The notes: generated by a model from the sequence alone, not told the origin. A stretch of DNA of 64,000 bases from Parvularcula sp964556115 (GCA_964556115.1 CAZKVC010000006.1:133114-197113); one strand, 5' to 3'. Shown: positions 7,291 through 16,769, numbered from the stretch's first letter. Numbers and translations: made by a program.

Positions 7291-8564
7291 TCCGCAAACT
7301 CACCGTTGTTCTGGGAGCCGTTGGACTGGCGGTCTTCTTCATTGCCGGCATCTCGCTGATGGGGGCGATGCGTCCCAAGCCCGAGAAGCAGGAACCCACC
7401 GTGGTCGCGCCGATCGCCTTCGTGAAGGAGGTCACCTACGCGCCGCTCAACCTCACGGTCCGCAGCCAGGGCGAGGTGAACCCCCGGCGCGAGATCCAGC
7501 TCGCCGCCCAGGTCGGCGGCCGGGTGGAAATGGTCTCGCCGGCCTTTGCCAATGGCGGTGTCTTCGAGAAAGGCGACATCCTGCTGACGATCGAGGACGA
7601 TGACTTCGCGCTTCAGGTGACCCGCGCCCAGGCCCAGGTCGCCCAGGCCGAACAGGCCCTTGCCGTCGAGGAAGCCGAAGGCGCCCTTGCCGCGCGCGAT
7701 TACGAAGAGCTTTCCGGCCGGGACGCCAGCGAAGACCCCTCTCTTCTCGCCCTGCGCAAGCCGCAGCTCGCCAGCGCCCGGGCCGACCTCGCCTCGGCCA
7801 AGGCCAATCTTCAGGACGCCCGGCTGGCGCTCCAGCGGACCAAGATCCGCGCGCCCTTCGACGGCCGTGTCCGCTCGATCAACGCCAATGTCGGTCAGTT
7901 CGTCTCGCCGGGTGCCAATCTGGGCCAGATCTTCGCTACCGAGGTGGCAGAGGTCCGCCTGCCCCTGACCGACGATGACCTTGGCAAGCTGAACCTGCCC
8001 TTCGCCTTCACCTCGGCCGGCGGCGATGACGCGCCGCGTGTCACCCTGACGGCGGAAGTCGCAGGTCAGACCCGGACCTGGGAAGGCTTCGTGCGCCGCG
8101 TCGACGCCGCGATCGACAGCTCGACCCGCCAGATCGCCGCCATCGCGGAGGTTCAGGACCCTTACGGCGAGGGCTCCGATGACGGCTTCCCGCTGGCCTT
8201 CGGCCTCTTTGTCCGCGCCGAGATCGAAGGTCCCACCATCGAGCGGGCCACGGTGATTCCTGTCCTCGCTCTTCAGGATGACGGCTCGGTCTACGTCGTC
8301 GACGAGAACGACACGCTCCAGGTCAAGAACCCCACCGTCGTTGCGCGGGCCAGTGAAGGCCTCGTCGTCACCGATGGCCTCGCCGAAGGCGACCTTCTGG
8401 TGGTCAGCCCGGTCGGCTCCAGCGTCGGCGGAGAGATCAGGCCGCTTTACGAGGACGGTGAGAGCGCGAGCCGCAAGCCCGCCGCCCCCGCCCCGGATGA
8501 CGAGAATGTCGGCGCGACGGCGAGCGCGGCCGGCAACAGCGAAGGCGCCGGAGCGAACCTATGA
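7287..8564 (+). CDS. RND efflux periplasmic adaptor subunit
   Basis: Membrane-fusion protein that links the inner-membrane pump to the outer-membrane channel, 425 aa. Residues about 8-25 form the single membrane anchor. Then come the lipoyl half-motif (AAQVGGRVEMVSPAFANGG), a coiled-coil hairpin rich in Ala/Gln/Glu (about 110-175), the second lipoyl half (TKIRAPFDGRVRSINANVG), and the beta-barrel and membrane-proximal domains. Start and stop both overlap neighbouring genes by 4 nt (ATGA), so stoichiometric coupled synthesis is likely. Substrate cannot be read from sequence. Confidence 0.93.
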   Translation: MIRKLTVVLGAVGLAVFFIAGISLMGAMRPKPEKQEPTVVAPIAFVKEVTYAPLNLTVRSQGEVNPRREIQLAAQVGGRVEMVSPAFANGGVFEKGDILLTIEDDDFALQVTRAQAQVAQAEQALAVEEAEGALAARDYEELSGRDASEDPSLLALRKPQLASARADLASAKANLQDARLALQRTKIRAPFDGRVRSINANVGQFVSPGANLGQIFATEVAEVRLPLTDDDLGKLNLPFAFTSAGGDDAPRVTLTAEVAGQTRTWEGFVRRVDAAIDSSTRQIAAIAEVQDPYGEGSDDGFPLAFGLFVRAEIEGPTIERATVIPVLALQDDGSVYVVDENDTLQVKNPTVVARASEGLVVTDGLAEGDLLVVSPVGSSVGGEIRPLYEDGESASRKPAAPAPDDENVGATASAAGNSEGAGANL

Positions 8565-11500
8565 ACGGTTTCATCAACTGGTGGGCCAAGAACACGGTCG
8601 CCGCCAACCTGCTGATGATCTTCATCATCATCATCGGGACCCTGTCCTTCTTCACCCTCAGCCGCGAAGCGCAGCCTTCGGTCATTCCCCAGACCGTCGA
8701 CGTCCGGGTCGCCTGGCCCGGCGCCTCGCCTACCGATGTGGAAGAGCAGATCATCCTTCGCATCGAGGAGGAGCTCGCCAATCTCGACAACATCAAGGAG
8801 TTGAGCGCCACCGCGCGTGAGGGCAGCGCCTCCCTGACCGTGGAGATGGCCGAGGGCGGGGATTTCGATTCCTTCCTCAATGAGGTCAAGGCCCGCGTCG
8901 ACGGCGTGAGCAACCTGCCCCAGGACAGCTTCCCGCCGGTCGTGGCCCGGACCAATTTCGGCAACAACCTCGCCTGGATCCAGCTTTCCGGCGATGTCGG
9001 CGAGCGCAAGCTCAACCGCCTTGCCCGCGAGATCCGCAACGAACTTGCCGCCCTTCCCGGCGGCACGCCCCTCGTCAATGTCCAGGGTGACCGCGACGAA
9101 GAGGTTTCGATCGAGGTGACCGAAGACGCGCTTCGCCGCTACGGGTTGACCTTCGATGAGGTGTCCGCGGCGGTACGCGGTGCCTCCCTCAATCTCTCCA
9201 TGGGCGAGATCCGGACTGACGCAGGCAACATTCCCCTCGCCTCGCGCAACCTTGCCAACACCGAAGAAGAGTTCGGCGACATCGTCATCCGCCAGAACCT
9301 CGACGGCTCGGTGATCCGGGTCCGCGATGTGGCCACCGTCATCGACGCCTTCCCCGACGCCAATTTCCGGTTCCGGATCGACGGCGAGCCGGGGATGATC
9401 ATTCAGCTCAACCAGCCGCGCAACGCCAACCTGAAGACGATCATGAAGGCGGTGAACGGCTATCTCGAGCGCAAGCAGGCCGAGCTGCCCGATGGCGTCG
9501 AGCTGAAACTGCTCTTCACCCTCGAGGAATTCTATGACGGCCGGATGCGGATCGTCTCGGAGAACGCGTTCTTCGGTCTCCTCCTCGTCCTTGCCATCCT
9601 GATGCTGTTCCTGAGGCCCATCGTCGCCTTCTGGGTCGCGACAGGTATCGGCGTGGCCTTCGTCGGCACGTTCATCTTCATGCCGATGCTCGGCGTCAGC
9701 CTCAACATGCTGTCGCTCTTCGGCCTTCTCCTGGTCATCGGTATCGTCGTCGACGACGCGCTGGTCGTCGGCGAGAGCATCACGCGCCAGGTCGAGATGG
9801 GGCGTCAGGGCCTCGACGCCGCAACCGTTGGTACACAGATCGTCGTCAAGCCGGTGGTCTTCGCGGTCCTGACGACCATGCTGGCCTTCTCGCCCTTCCT
9901 CTTCATCGGCGGCATGTTCAAGGCGTTCCTGGCGTCGATTTCCTGGACCATCATCCTCGCCCTGGCTTTCTCGCTGATCGAAAGCTTCCTGATCCTTCCG
10001 GCGCATCTCAGCCACCTGAAGCCGCCGTCGGACAAGGGTCTGCTGAAGTTCCAGCGCCGTTTTGCCGACGGCCTTCTCTGGTTCGCCGACCGGTTCTACC
10101 GTCCGCTGGTCAAGATGGCGATCCACGGCCGCGCGATCACGATCGTGCTTTTCCTCGGACTGTTGTCGACCTCGGTAGCCCTTGTCTCGCAAGGTTGGAT
10201 ACCGATCCGCTTCGACCCGGATATCGAGAACGATTTTCTCCAGATGAACGTGTCGATGCAGGAAGGCACGTCCTGGGCACGCACCCAGCAGGTCTATGAC
10301 CAGATCTTGGCTGCCAATGACGAACTCGACCGAGTGCTGATCGAAAAGACAGGGAAGGACATATTCGAAAGCGCCCAGCTTTGGGGTTGGTCCGGCGGCA
10401 TCAACGGGTTCAACGTCTTCGCCTCCGGCGACGAGCGCGGCATGACCATGGGCGAGATCGGGGATATCTACCGCGACATCATCGGGCCGATTCCCGATGC
10501 GCAGGAGATTTCGATAAGCGCGACCTTCTCGGACGGATCCAACCGCTTCATGCTGGCGATCGAGACCAATGATCTCGATCAGGCGGCGGCAGCGGCCGAC
10601 GAGATCAAGACATTCCTCCGTTCGCAGGCGATCCTCTACGACGTCCGCGACAACCTGCAGTCACCCCTGGACGAGCTGCGGCTGAACTTGCGTCCGGGTG
10701 CGGAACGCTTCGGCCTCACGGTGCAGGACGTCTCCCGGCAGCTCCGTCAGGCCTATTACGGCGAAGAGGTCCAGCGCCTGCCGCGCGAGGGTCAGGACGT
10801 GCGGGTGATGGTGCGCTATCCCCTCGAAACGCGGGAAAGCCTCGAAAGCCTCTATAACGACTTCCGCATCAGGACGGCCGATGGCCGCGAGATTCCCGTG
10901 GTCGAGGTGGTCGAGTTCGAAACAGGCCCCGCGGTGCGTTTCATCCGCCGGACGGACAGGAAACGCTCGGTCATGATCTCTGCGCGCATCCGGGACGGTG
11001 CGGACGCGGGACCCCTGCGCGGCCAGTTCTATGGCAGTGTCGTGCCCGAGATCCTGCAGAAATACCCGGACGTGGACGTGGTCCGGCGCGGCGGCGACCA
11101 GGAACAGGCGGAGTTCTTCTCGTCATTCCTCGTCACCATGGCGGCTGCGCTTCTGGGTATGTACATGCTCCTCGCCATCGCTTTCGGAAGCTACTGGCAG
11201 CCGATCCTCATCATGTCGGCGATCCCCTTCGGCTTCATGGGGGCGGTCTTCGGCCACCTGATCTTTGGGGTGGACTTCTCGGTCTTCTCCTTTTTCGGGA
11301 TCGCCGCGGCGGCAGGGGTCGTCGTCAACGACAACCTGGTGCTGGTCGATTACGTCAACCGCCTGCGGGCACAGGGAGCGGGCGCCTTCGCAGCTTTGGT
11401 GGAAGCGGGAACCGTCCGTTTCCGGCCGATCCTCCTGACCTCGGTGACGACTTTCATCGGGCTCCTGCCGATCCTCCTCGAACGGTCGATCGACGCGGAG

Positions 11501-11716
11501 TTCCTGAAGCCGGTGGTCATCAGCCTTGCCTTCGGGGTTGCCTTCGCGCTCTTCGTAACGCTGTTCTTCGTGCCCGCAATGTATGCGGCGGGTGCGGACA
11601 TCGCCCGGTTCATGCGGTCGATCTGGACGGGCGAGCGCCAGCCGCGCCTCGGCGAAGGCGCTTCCCTCGAAGATCTGCCGGAGATCCGCGGCGCCGAACA
11701 CCAGCCGGCGGAATGA
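8561..11716 (+). CDS. RND family efflux permease (AcrB/MMPL type)
   Basis: Inner-membrane proton-driven exporter, 1051 aa, with the usual twelve-helix plan and two large periplasmic loops. The proton-relay pair Asp398-Asp399 is in GIVVDDALVVGES of helix 4. The second half has GVVVNDNLVLVDYVNRLRAQG. The cytoplasmic start MNGFINWWAKNTVAANLLM is typical of the alphaproteobacterial branch with broad or unknown substrates. Last gene of the efflux operon, followed about 100 nt later by a terminator. Heavy-metal export is less likely because the metal-site motifs of CusA-type pumps are not evident. Confidence 0.93.
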   Translation: MNGFINWWAKNTVAANLLMIFIIIIGTLSFFTLSREAQPSVIPQTVDVRVAWPGASPTDVEEQIILRIEEELANLDNIKELSATAREGSASLTVEMAEGGDFDSFLNEVKARVDGVSNLPQDSFPPVVARTNFGNNLAWIQLSGDVGERKLNRLAREIRNELAALPGGTPLVNVQGDRDEEVSIEVTEDALRRYGLTFDEVSAAVRGASLNLSMGEIRTDAGNIPLASRNLANTEEEFGDIVIRQNLDGSVIRVRDVATVIDAFPDANFRFRIDGEPGMIIQLNQPRNANLKTIMKAVNGYLERKQAELPDGVELKLLFTLEEFYDGRMRIVSENAFFGLLLVLAILMLFLRPIVAFWVATGIGVAFVGTFIFMPMLGVSLNMLSLFGLLLVIGIVVDDALVVGESITRQVEMGRQGLDAATVGTQIVVKPVVFAVLTTMLAFSPFLFIGGMFKAFLASISWTIILALAFSLIESFLILPAHLSHLKPPSDKGLLKFQRRFADGLLWFADRFYRPLVKMAIHGRAITIVLFLGLLSTSVALVSQGWIPIRFDPDIENDFLQMNVSMQEGTSWARTQQVYDQILAANDELDRVLIEKTGKDIFESAQLWGWSGGINGFNVFASGDERGMTMGEIGDIYRDIIGPIPDAQEISISATFSDGSNRFMLAIETNDLDQAAAAADEIKTFLRSQAILYDVRDNLQSPLDELRLNLRPGAERFGLTVQDVSRQLRQAYYGEEVQRLPREGQDVRVMVRYPLETRESLESLYNDFRIRTADGREIPVVEVVEFETGPAVRFIRRTDRKRSVMISARIRDGADAGPLRGQFYGSVVPEILQKYPDVDVVRRGGDQEQAEFFSSFLVTMAAALLGMYMLLAIAFGSYWQPILIMSAIPFGFMGAVFGHLIFGVDFSVFSFFGIAAAAGVVVNDNLVLVDYVNRLRAQGAGAFAALVEAGTVRFRPILLTSVTTFIGLLPILLERSIDAEFLKPVVISLAFGVAFALFVTLFFVPAMYAAGADIARFMRSIWTGERQPRLGEGASLEDLPEIRGAEHQPAE

Positions 11717-11928
11717 AGACGGGGCCATCCGGCCTTCATCTTCGCTTAACCTTACCGGTTCATGCCTTAAGGGTCTTCTTCTCCCAGGAAGACAATACCC
11801 ACCATACCCCCAAGGGACGGCCTCGCTCACGCGGGGCCGTTTCTTTTTGCAGGATCAGGGAAAAAGTACGGGCCGGACCGATTTCGGCCTTTTCAGCGGC
11901 GTTCAGGTGCGCTATCCGCGCCGCTCAT
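11717..11928 (+). other. Intergenic region with two hairpins, possible small RNA or long 3' UTR
   Basis: No coding gene is seen. A hairpin GTCTTC/GAAGAC with a 9-nt loop lies at 11773-11793, and a strong terminator follows at 11817-11848. This could be the efflux-operon 3' UTR. It could also be a short independent transcript starting near the AT-richer stretch at 11745-11770. Confidence 0.35.
11817..11848 (+). terminator. Rho-independent terminator after the RND efflux operon
   Basis: ACGGCCTCGC pairs with GCGGGGCCGT around a TCAC tetraloop (10-bp stem with one wobble) and is followed by TTCTTTTT. It is about 100 nt downstream of the permease stop. Confidence 0.85.
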
Positions 11929-12003
11929 TCCGGTGTAGCTCAGTGGTAGAGCAAGCGACTGTTAATCGCTGGGTCGGGGGTTCGAATCCCTCCACCGGAG
12001 CCA
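11929..12003 (+). tRNA. tRNA-Asn (GTT)
   Basis: 75 nt. TCCGGTG (11929-11935) pairs with CACCGGA (11993-11999), then G and encoded CCA. Anticodon loop CTGTTAA gives GTT. D- and T-arms are intact. Confidence 0.97.
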
Positions 12004-12052
12004 TCCACCCCTGATTGATTTTCCCATCGGTTTGCGGCAGCACCGCATCAAT

Positions 12053-12128
12053 GCCCCTATAGCTCAGCTGGTAGAGCAACTGATTTGTAATCAGTAGGTC
12101 GTTCGTTCGAGTCGGACTGGGGGCACCA
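12053..12128 (+). tRNA. tRNA-Thr (TGT)
   Basis: 76 nt. GCCCCTA (12053-12059) pairs with TGGGGGC (12118-12124), then A and encoded CCA. Anticodon loop TTTGTAA gives TGT. T-stem GTTCG/CGGAC contains one G-T wobble. Only 49 nt separate it from tRNA-Asn, so the two may be co-transcribed. Confidence 0.96.
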
Positions 12129-12162
12129 CTGCCGACGGTCGTACCCAACCGGATGGTCAGCG

Positions 12163-13317
12163 ATGTCTTCTTCAAACCATGCCTTTCTGAATGAGAGTGC
12201 CCGGCTGCTCGAATGGTTTCGCGGCGATGCCCTTCAGCTTTGGAGCACGGGCGCCCTCGACACAGATCACGGTGGCTATCACGAAGCGCTGCACCACGAC
12301 GGCAGGCCACGCACGGATGAGCCCAAGCGGCTGCGGGTGCAGGCCCGGCAGGCCTTCAGCTTCGCACGAGCCGCGCGTCTTGGGCTGATGGAAGACGGGG
12401 CTGCGAAAACGGCCTCGGATGCCGGGTGGCGGTTCATGATCGACCACGGCCTCAAACCGCACACGTCAGGCGCGCCTTCCTTCGTCCATGTCCTTCATTC
12501 GGACGGGGCGGTGAAGGACGACCTGCGCGATCTCTATGACCATGCCTTCGTCCTCCTCGCCGCCGCCGAGCGGAGCCAGGTTTTCTCGGACCCTGAGGCG
12601 GGAGAGATCGCCGGTACGGCGGAAGCCTTCCTCGGCAAGCTTGCCAAGGACAGGGGCGGCTTCGACGAGAATGCCGAGGCCACCCTGCCCCGGCGGCAGA
12701 ACCCGCATATGCATCTTCTCGAAGCCGGCCTCGCCTGGCGCGGCGCAGAAGAACGGCCGTTCATGGAAGGCGCTCTCGGCGCCGTCCTTAATCTTTTCGA
12801 TCGGTGTTTCTTCGATCCGGCGGAGGGCGTCCTCCTCGAGTTCTTCACGGAGGACTGGGGAATTGACGCCGACAAGGGCGCGATCATCGAGCCGGGCCAC
12901 ATGGCCGAATGGGTCTGGCTGCTGGATGAAGCAGATCACGGGCCTGCGGAGCTTCTCGTGCAACTGATGCGAAGAGCGCGCGCGACCGGACTCTACGAGC
13001 GCACCGGCCTTCTTGCCGATAGCGTCGATATGGCGACCGGCGAGAAAAGCCGGGACTGCCGTCTCTGGCCCCAGACCGAGCAGATCCGCGCGGCCATGGT
13101 GCTCTTCCGCCGGACGGGCGAAGAAGCCTGGCTGGACCTCGCAGCCGATCTTATCGCGCGCTTCTTCGAACTCTATCTCAGTACACCCGCCCGGGGCGGC
13201 TGGTACGACCGCCTCGATGCGGACGGCAAGGTCCTGTCGGACAGGATGCCGACCAGCCTTCTTTATCACCTCATCACGGTGGTGGACGAAGCGCACAAGC
13301 TCAGAGGCCGTCTCTAA
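12163..13317 (+). CDS. AGE family epimerase/isomerase
   Basis: Member of the N-acylglucosamine 2-epimerase / cellobiose 2-epimerase / mannose isomerase family, an (alpha/alpha)6 barrel of about 400 aa. This one has 384 aa. Family signatures include DHGGYHEAL near residue 35, RLRVQARQAFSFARAA (about 56-71), NPHMHLLEA (180-188) and EPGHMAEWVWLL (about 245-256), which bring the catalytic histidines into the barrel. The exact sugar substrate cannot be set. Next to ugd and rfbD, a role in nucleotide-sugar or mannose metabolism is plausible. It begins 34 nt after tRNA-Thr, with only a weak ribosome site. Confidence 0.85.
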   Translation: MSSSNHAFLNESARLLEWFRGDALQLWSTGALDTDHGGYHEALHHDGRPRTDEPKRLRVQARQAFSFARAARLGLMEDGAAKTASDAGWRFMIDHGLKPHTSGAPSFVHVLHSDGAVKDDLRDLYDHAFVLLAAAERSQVFSDPEAGEIAGTAEAFLGKLAKDRGGFDENAEATLPRRQNPHMHLLEAGLAWRGAEERPFMEGALGAVLNLFDRCFFDPAEGVLLEFFTEDWGIDADKGAIIEPGHMAEWVWLLDEADHGPAELLVQLMRRARATGLYERTGLLADSVDMATGEKSRDCRLWPQTEQIRAAMVLFRRTGEEAWLDLAADLIARFFELYLSTPARGGWYDRLDADGKVLSDRMPTSLLYHLITVVDEAHKLRGRL

Positions 13318-13383
13318 CGCACGAGGCTGGTCTTTTCGCCAGCGGGGCATTAGGGCTGCGGCTTCGCCACGAAAGGTTTCTCC

Positions 13384-14706
13384 ATGCGCGTCGCGATGAT
13401 CGGCACAGGCTATGTAGGCCTGGTCTCCGGAGCCTGTTTTTCCGATTTCGGCCATGAGGTGATCTGCGTCGACAAGGACGCAGGCAAGATCGAGCGGCTC
13501 CTGGACGGGATCATGCCGATCTACGAACCCGGCCTCGACGCGCTGGTCGCCAAGAACGTCAAGGCCGGCCGGCTCTCCTTCACCACGGATATCGCCAGCG
13601 CCGTGCCCGATGTGGACGCCGTCTTCATCGCTGTCGGCACGCCTTCGCGGCGTGGGGACGGCCATGCCGACCTCAGCTACGTCTATGCCGCCGCCGAAGA
13701 GATCGCCCGGTCGATCAAGGGCTATACGGTCGTCGTGACCAAATCGACCGTGCCGGTGGGAACGGGCCGTGAGGTGGAAGACGTCATCACCCGGACACGC
13801 CCGGACCTCGAACCGGGCAAGGATTTTTCCGTCGCGTCGAACCCCGAGTTCCTGCGCGAGGGCGCCGCGATCAGCGACTTCAAGCGGCCCGACCGGGTCG
13901 TGGTGGGCACCCAGGACGAAAAGGCGCGCGCCGTGATGCGCGAGCTCTACCGTCCGCTCTACCTCAACGAAACGCCCATTCTGTTCACCGACCGTCAGAC
14001 CTCTGAGTTGACGAAATACGCAGCCAATGCCTTCCTCGCGACCAAGATAACCTTCATCAACGAGATCGCGGATCTCTGCGAGAAGGTTGGCGCCGACGTT
14101 CAGCAGGTGGCCAAGGGCATCGGTCTTGATGGCCGCATCGGCGCGAAGTTCCTGCATGCCGGACCGGGCTATGGCGGAAGCTGTTTTCCCAAGGACACGC
14201 TGGCCCTGACCAAGACGGCGGAGGAGAACAACGCCGAGCTGTCGATCGTCAACGCCGTCGTGGAAGCCAATGCAAGGCGCAAGAAGGCGATGGCCGACCG
14301 CGTCATCGACGCCCTTGGCAAGAACAGCGAAGGCAAGACGGTCGCAGTGCTGGGCCTGACCTTCAAGCCGAACACGGACGACATGCGGGACAGCCCGAGC
14401 CTCGATATCATCCCTATCCTGAAGGATGCCGGACTGACGGTCAAAGCCCATGACCCGGAAGGTATGGAAGAGGCGCGCAAGCTTCTCGGCGAGGACGGGA
14501 TCACCTATTGCGAGGGACCGTACGAAACGCTCGAGGGTGCTGACGTGGCTGTCATCGTGACCGAATGGGACATCTACCGGGCGCTCGACACGCGCCGCCT
14601 CAAGGAGGTGATGAACGCGCCGGTCATCGTTGATCTTCGCAACATCTACGAGCCCGACCATATGCGTCAGGACGGTTTCACCTACACCTCGATCGGCCGC
14701 GGCTAG
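13384..14706 (+). CDS. ugd: UDP-glucose 6-dehydrogenase
   Basis: Oxidises UDP-glucose to UDP-glucuronate with two NAD+, giving precursors for capsule, exopolysaccharide or LPS. The 440-aa protein has the N-terminal Rossmann motif GTGYVGLVSG (residues 7-16), the motif KSTVPVGT near 120, and the catalytic nucleophile Cys267 in GYGGSCFPKD. The C-terminal UDP-binding domain includes GLTFKPNTDDMRDSPS. GAAAGG precedes the ATG by about 8 nt. It converges with rfbD and the two stop codons overlap by 4 nt. Confidence 0.96.
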   Translation: MRVAMIGTGYVGLVSGACFSDFGHEVICVDKDAGKIERLLDGIMPIYEPGLDALVAKNVKAGRLSFTTDIASAVPDVDAVFIAVGTPSRRGDGHADLSYVYAAAEEIARSIKGYTVVVTKSTVPVGTGREVEDVITRTRPDLEPGKDFSVASNPEFLREGAAISDFKRPDRVVVGTQDEKARAVMRELYRPLYLNETPILFTDRQTSELTKYAANAFLATKITFINEIADLCEKVGADVQQVAKGIGLDGRIGAKFLHAGPGYGGSCFPKDTLALTKTAEENNAELSIVNAVVEANARRKKAMADRVIDALGKNSEGKTVAVLGLTFKPNTDDMRDSPSLDIIPILKDAGLTVKAHDPEGMEEARKLLGEDGITYCEGPYETLEGADVAVIVTEWDIYRALDTRRLKEVMNAPVIVDLRNIYEPDHMRQDGFTYTSIGRG

Positions 14707-15587
14707 GCGTCAGCTTCGGCGAGGACGCGGCCAACGATCCCCGCGACCTCGCGGCGCCAGTCGGGCAGGGCGAGGCCGAAACGCTTCTGCGTTTCCGTGC
14801 AATCGAGAACGGAGTAGGATGGCCGTTTGGCAGGGGTCGGATAGTCGGCGCTCGGAATTGGGTTGACCGTCGCAGATGGCCCGCCCTGGGTCCGGCTTTC
14901 CTCGAAGATCGCTTCGGCGAAACCCGCCCAGCTCGTCTCGCCGCTTGCGGTCAGGTGATAGGTGCCCCAGGGCGCACTGCCCTCTTTCAGACTTTCAGCG
15001 ACGCTCAGCAGGCTCTCGGCGATCAGGGTCGAGGTGGTCGGGCAGCCCCTCTGGTCTGCGACCACATTCAACGTGTCGCGATCCTTTGCCAGGCGCAGCA
15101 TCGTCCTCAGGAAGTTCTTGCCAAAAGGCCCGTAGACCCAGGCGGTACGGAAAATGAGGTGCTCGGGATTGCCAGCGCTGACCGCTTCCTCGCCCGCAAG
15201 TTTCGATCGTCCGTAGACACCGAGGGGCGCCGTCGCCGCGTCTGGCGGGATGGGGCCCTGCGCCTCTCCGTCGAACACATAGTCCGTTGAAAGATGGATC
15301 AGGGGAAGACCGCGGGCAGCTGTCTCCTCCGCGAGCATGCCGGGCCCTTCCGCGTTGAGAGCAAAGGCTGCCGCCTCGTCCGTCTCGGCCTGGTCCACGG
15401 CCGTGTAGGCCGCGGCGTTGATGACGATCTTAGGCGCCGCCCCGTCCAGCGCTTCGCAGATCGAGGCGCGGCGCGTCAGGTCGAGGACGGGACGGCCTCG
15501 CGCCTTGAGGTCGAGGCCGCGCCGACGCCCTGCTTCCGCGAGGCTTTGCGCAACCTGTCCCTCACTGCCGACGACCAGGATCGTCAT
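14703..15587 (-). CDS. rfbD: dTDP-4-dehydrorhamnose reductase
   Basis: Last step of dTDP-L-rhamnose synthesis: NAD(P)H reduction of the 4-keto sugar. It has 294 aa of the extended short-chain dehydrogenase family. A GSEGQVAQ dinucleotide motif (7-14) is followed by STDYVFDG (100-107) and the catalytic pair Tyr125/Lys129 in YGRSK. The other rhamnose genes (rfbA, rfbB, rfbC) are not in the window, so this gene is isolated and converges on ugd. A related RmlD-like reductase with a different sugar target is possible. Confidence 0.88.
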   Translation of the reverse strand: MTILVVGSEGQVAQSLAEAGRRRGLDLKARGRPVLDLTRRASICEALDGAAPKIVINAAAYTAVDQAETDEAAAFALNAEGPGMLAEETAARGLPLIHLSTDYVFDGEAQGPIPPDAATAPLGVYGRSKLAGEEAVSAGNPEHLIFRTAWVYGPFGKNFLRTMLRLAKDRDTLNVVADQRGCPTTSTLIAESLLSVAESLKEGSAPWGTYHLTASGETSWAGFAEAIFEESRTQGGPSATVNPIPSADYPTPAKRPSYSVLDCTETQKRFGLALPDWRREVAGIVGRVLAEADA

Positions 15588-15611
15588 TGCGGCGTCCCAG
15601 AGCGAGCGGCC

Positions 15612-16769
15612 TCAGGCATCGTCGGCCGTTTCAAAGGTGACGCCAGCGCGGCTGTGAAGCCGCTCCATCAGGGCCGTACCGAGCACCGCCGCGGGGGTGT
15701 AGATGCCGCCCTCGCCTTCCGGCCGGTCTTCGTTCAGCGCGATCGCGGTCTCCGAGATCATTTTCGAGGTCGAGCCGTAGCCCGGGTCCCGGTCGCCCTT
15801 CACCCGCGTGACGAAGCGCCCGTCGCCGCTCCGTGCGATCAGGTCGAGGGTGTAGCGCCCGCTATCCCGTTCCTCCTTGGACGGACCCTCGCCGGGCTTC
15901 GGCCCGTCATCACTGCCGAGGGACTTCTCTGCCGCGATGGCTTCCGCCCGGCGTTCGCCGTCGCTGCCTGGACCGACGGGGATCATCTCGTCATAGACCA
16001 GCCCCTCACCATAGGCATGGCCCTGAAGATAGTTCGAGCGATGAACGTTCTTGGTGTTGATCGCCGCCATGATGAAGGGGGCGAGCCAGGTTTCCTCTTC
16101 CTCGTCGTAATGCGGTTTGAGGCCGCTCGGCTGGCGTGGCCCCTCGAAACCGGGGCAGAGAGAGAACGGGTTCTTCAGGTCTTCGAGGACCTGGGGATTG
16201 GTGAAGGCCGCCTTCATCGTCGCCTTCAGGCTCGCCGCCGTACCGCCGGAGAAGGTCCCCTTCATCTCGCGCACGAAGAGCTTCACCCGCTCGGCAGGCG
16301 CGCCGGCCTCGTCCTTGATGCGGTTCTGAAGGTGCAGCATGCCGAGGTCGGAGGGAATGGAATCGAAGCCGCAGGAGAAGACGATCCGCGCGCCTGATGC
16401 CTTGGCCGCGTCCTGGCTTTCGCGGATCTTTTCGGCCATCCATGCGGGCTCTCCGCAGAGATCGCAATAGTCCGTACCCGCTTCGATGCAGGCGGCAAGG
16501 AGCTTGTCGCCGTAGAGCTGGTAGGGGCCGGCGAGGGTGATGACCGTCCTCGCCCTTTCGGCCAGGGTTCGGAGAGCGTCCCCGTCATCCCCGTCAGCAG
16601 TCAGGATTTCCGCATCGAGGCCCAGCTCGTCGCGCACGGCCTTCACCTTGTCGCCGTTCCGCCCCGCCATCGCGAAGCTCTTATGTCCGATCGAGCCGAG
16701 ATATTCGGCGACCAGCCGCCCGGTGAAACCGCTCGCGCCGTAAACGACGATGTCGAAATCCTTCGCCAT
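15612..16769 (-). CDS. Saccharopine dehydrogenase NADP-binding domain protein
   Basis: 385-aa oxidoreductase-like protein with an N-terminal Rossmann motif VVYGASGFTGR (residues 8-18) and the segment ITLAGPYQLYG and GTDYCDLCGEPAWM. These are shared with the trans-acting enoyl reductase / saccharopine dehydrogenase-like family. True lysine-pathway saccharopine dehydrogenases have a different C-terminus, and this group is usually linked to lipid metabolism. The gene stands between rfbD and der with 24 and 76 nt gaps. No substrate can be assigned. Confidence 0.8.
   Translation of the reverse strand: MAKDFDIVVYGASGFTGRLVAEYLGSIGHKSFAMAGRNGDKVKAVRDELGLDAEILTADGDDGDALRTLAERARTVITLAGPYQLYGDKLLAACIEAGTDYCDLCGEPAWMAEKIRESQDAAKASGARIVFSCGFDSIPSDLGMLHLQNRIKDEAGAPAERVKLFVREMKGTFSGGTAASLKATMKAAFTNPQVLEDLKNPFSLCPGFEGPRQPSGLKPHYDEEEETWLAPFIMAAINTKNVHRSNYLQGHAYGEGLVYDEMIPVGPGSDGERRAEAIAAEKSLGSDDGPKPGEGPSKEERDSGRYTLDLIARSGDGRFVTRVKGDRDPGYGSTSKMISETAIALNEDRPEGEGGIYTPAAVLGTALMERLHSRAGVTFETADDA

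Noticed and set aside
8447..10192. Open frame of about 580 codons opposite the RND permease
   Set aside because: Antisense shadow, with Asp/His-rich composition and no motif.
11720..11765. CtrA full site near TTAACCTTACCGGTT
   Set aside because: Only six of eight positions match, which is not better than chance.
12466..14661. Open frame of about 730 codons opposite the AGE-epimerase and ugd genes
   Set aside because: It lies antisense to two well-supported genes. Its translation is Arg/Asp/Gly/His-rich with no domain, as is common in GC-rich codon-biased DNA.
15612..16769. Lysine-pathway saccharopine dehydrogenase
   Set aside because: Only the NADP-binding part matches. The C-terminus is of the lipid-linked enoyl-reductase-like group.
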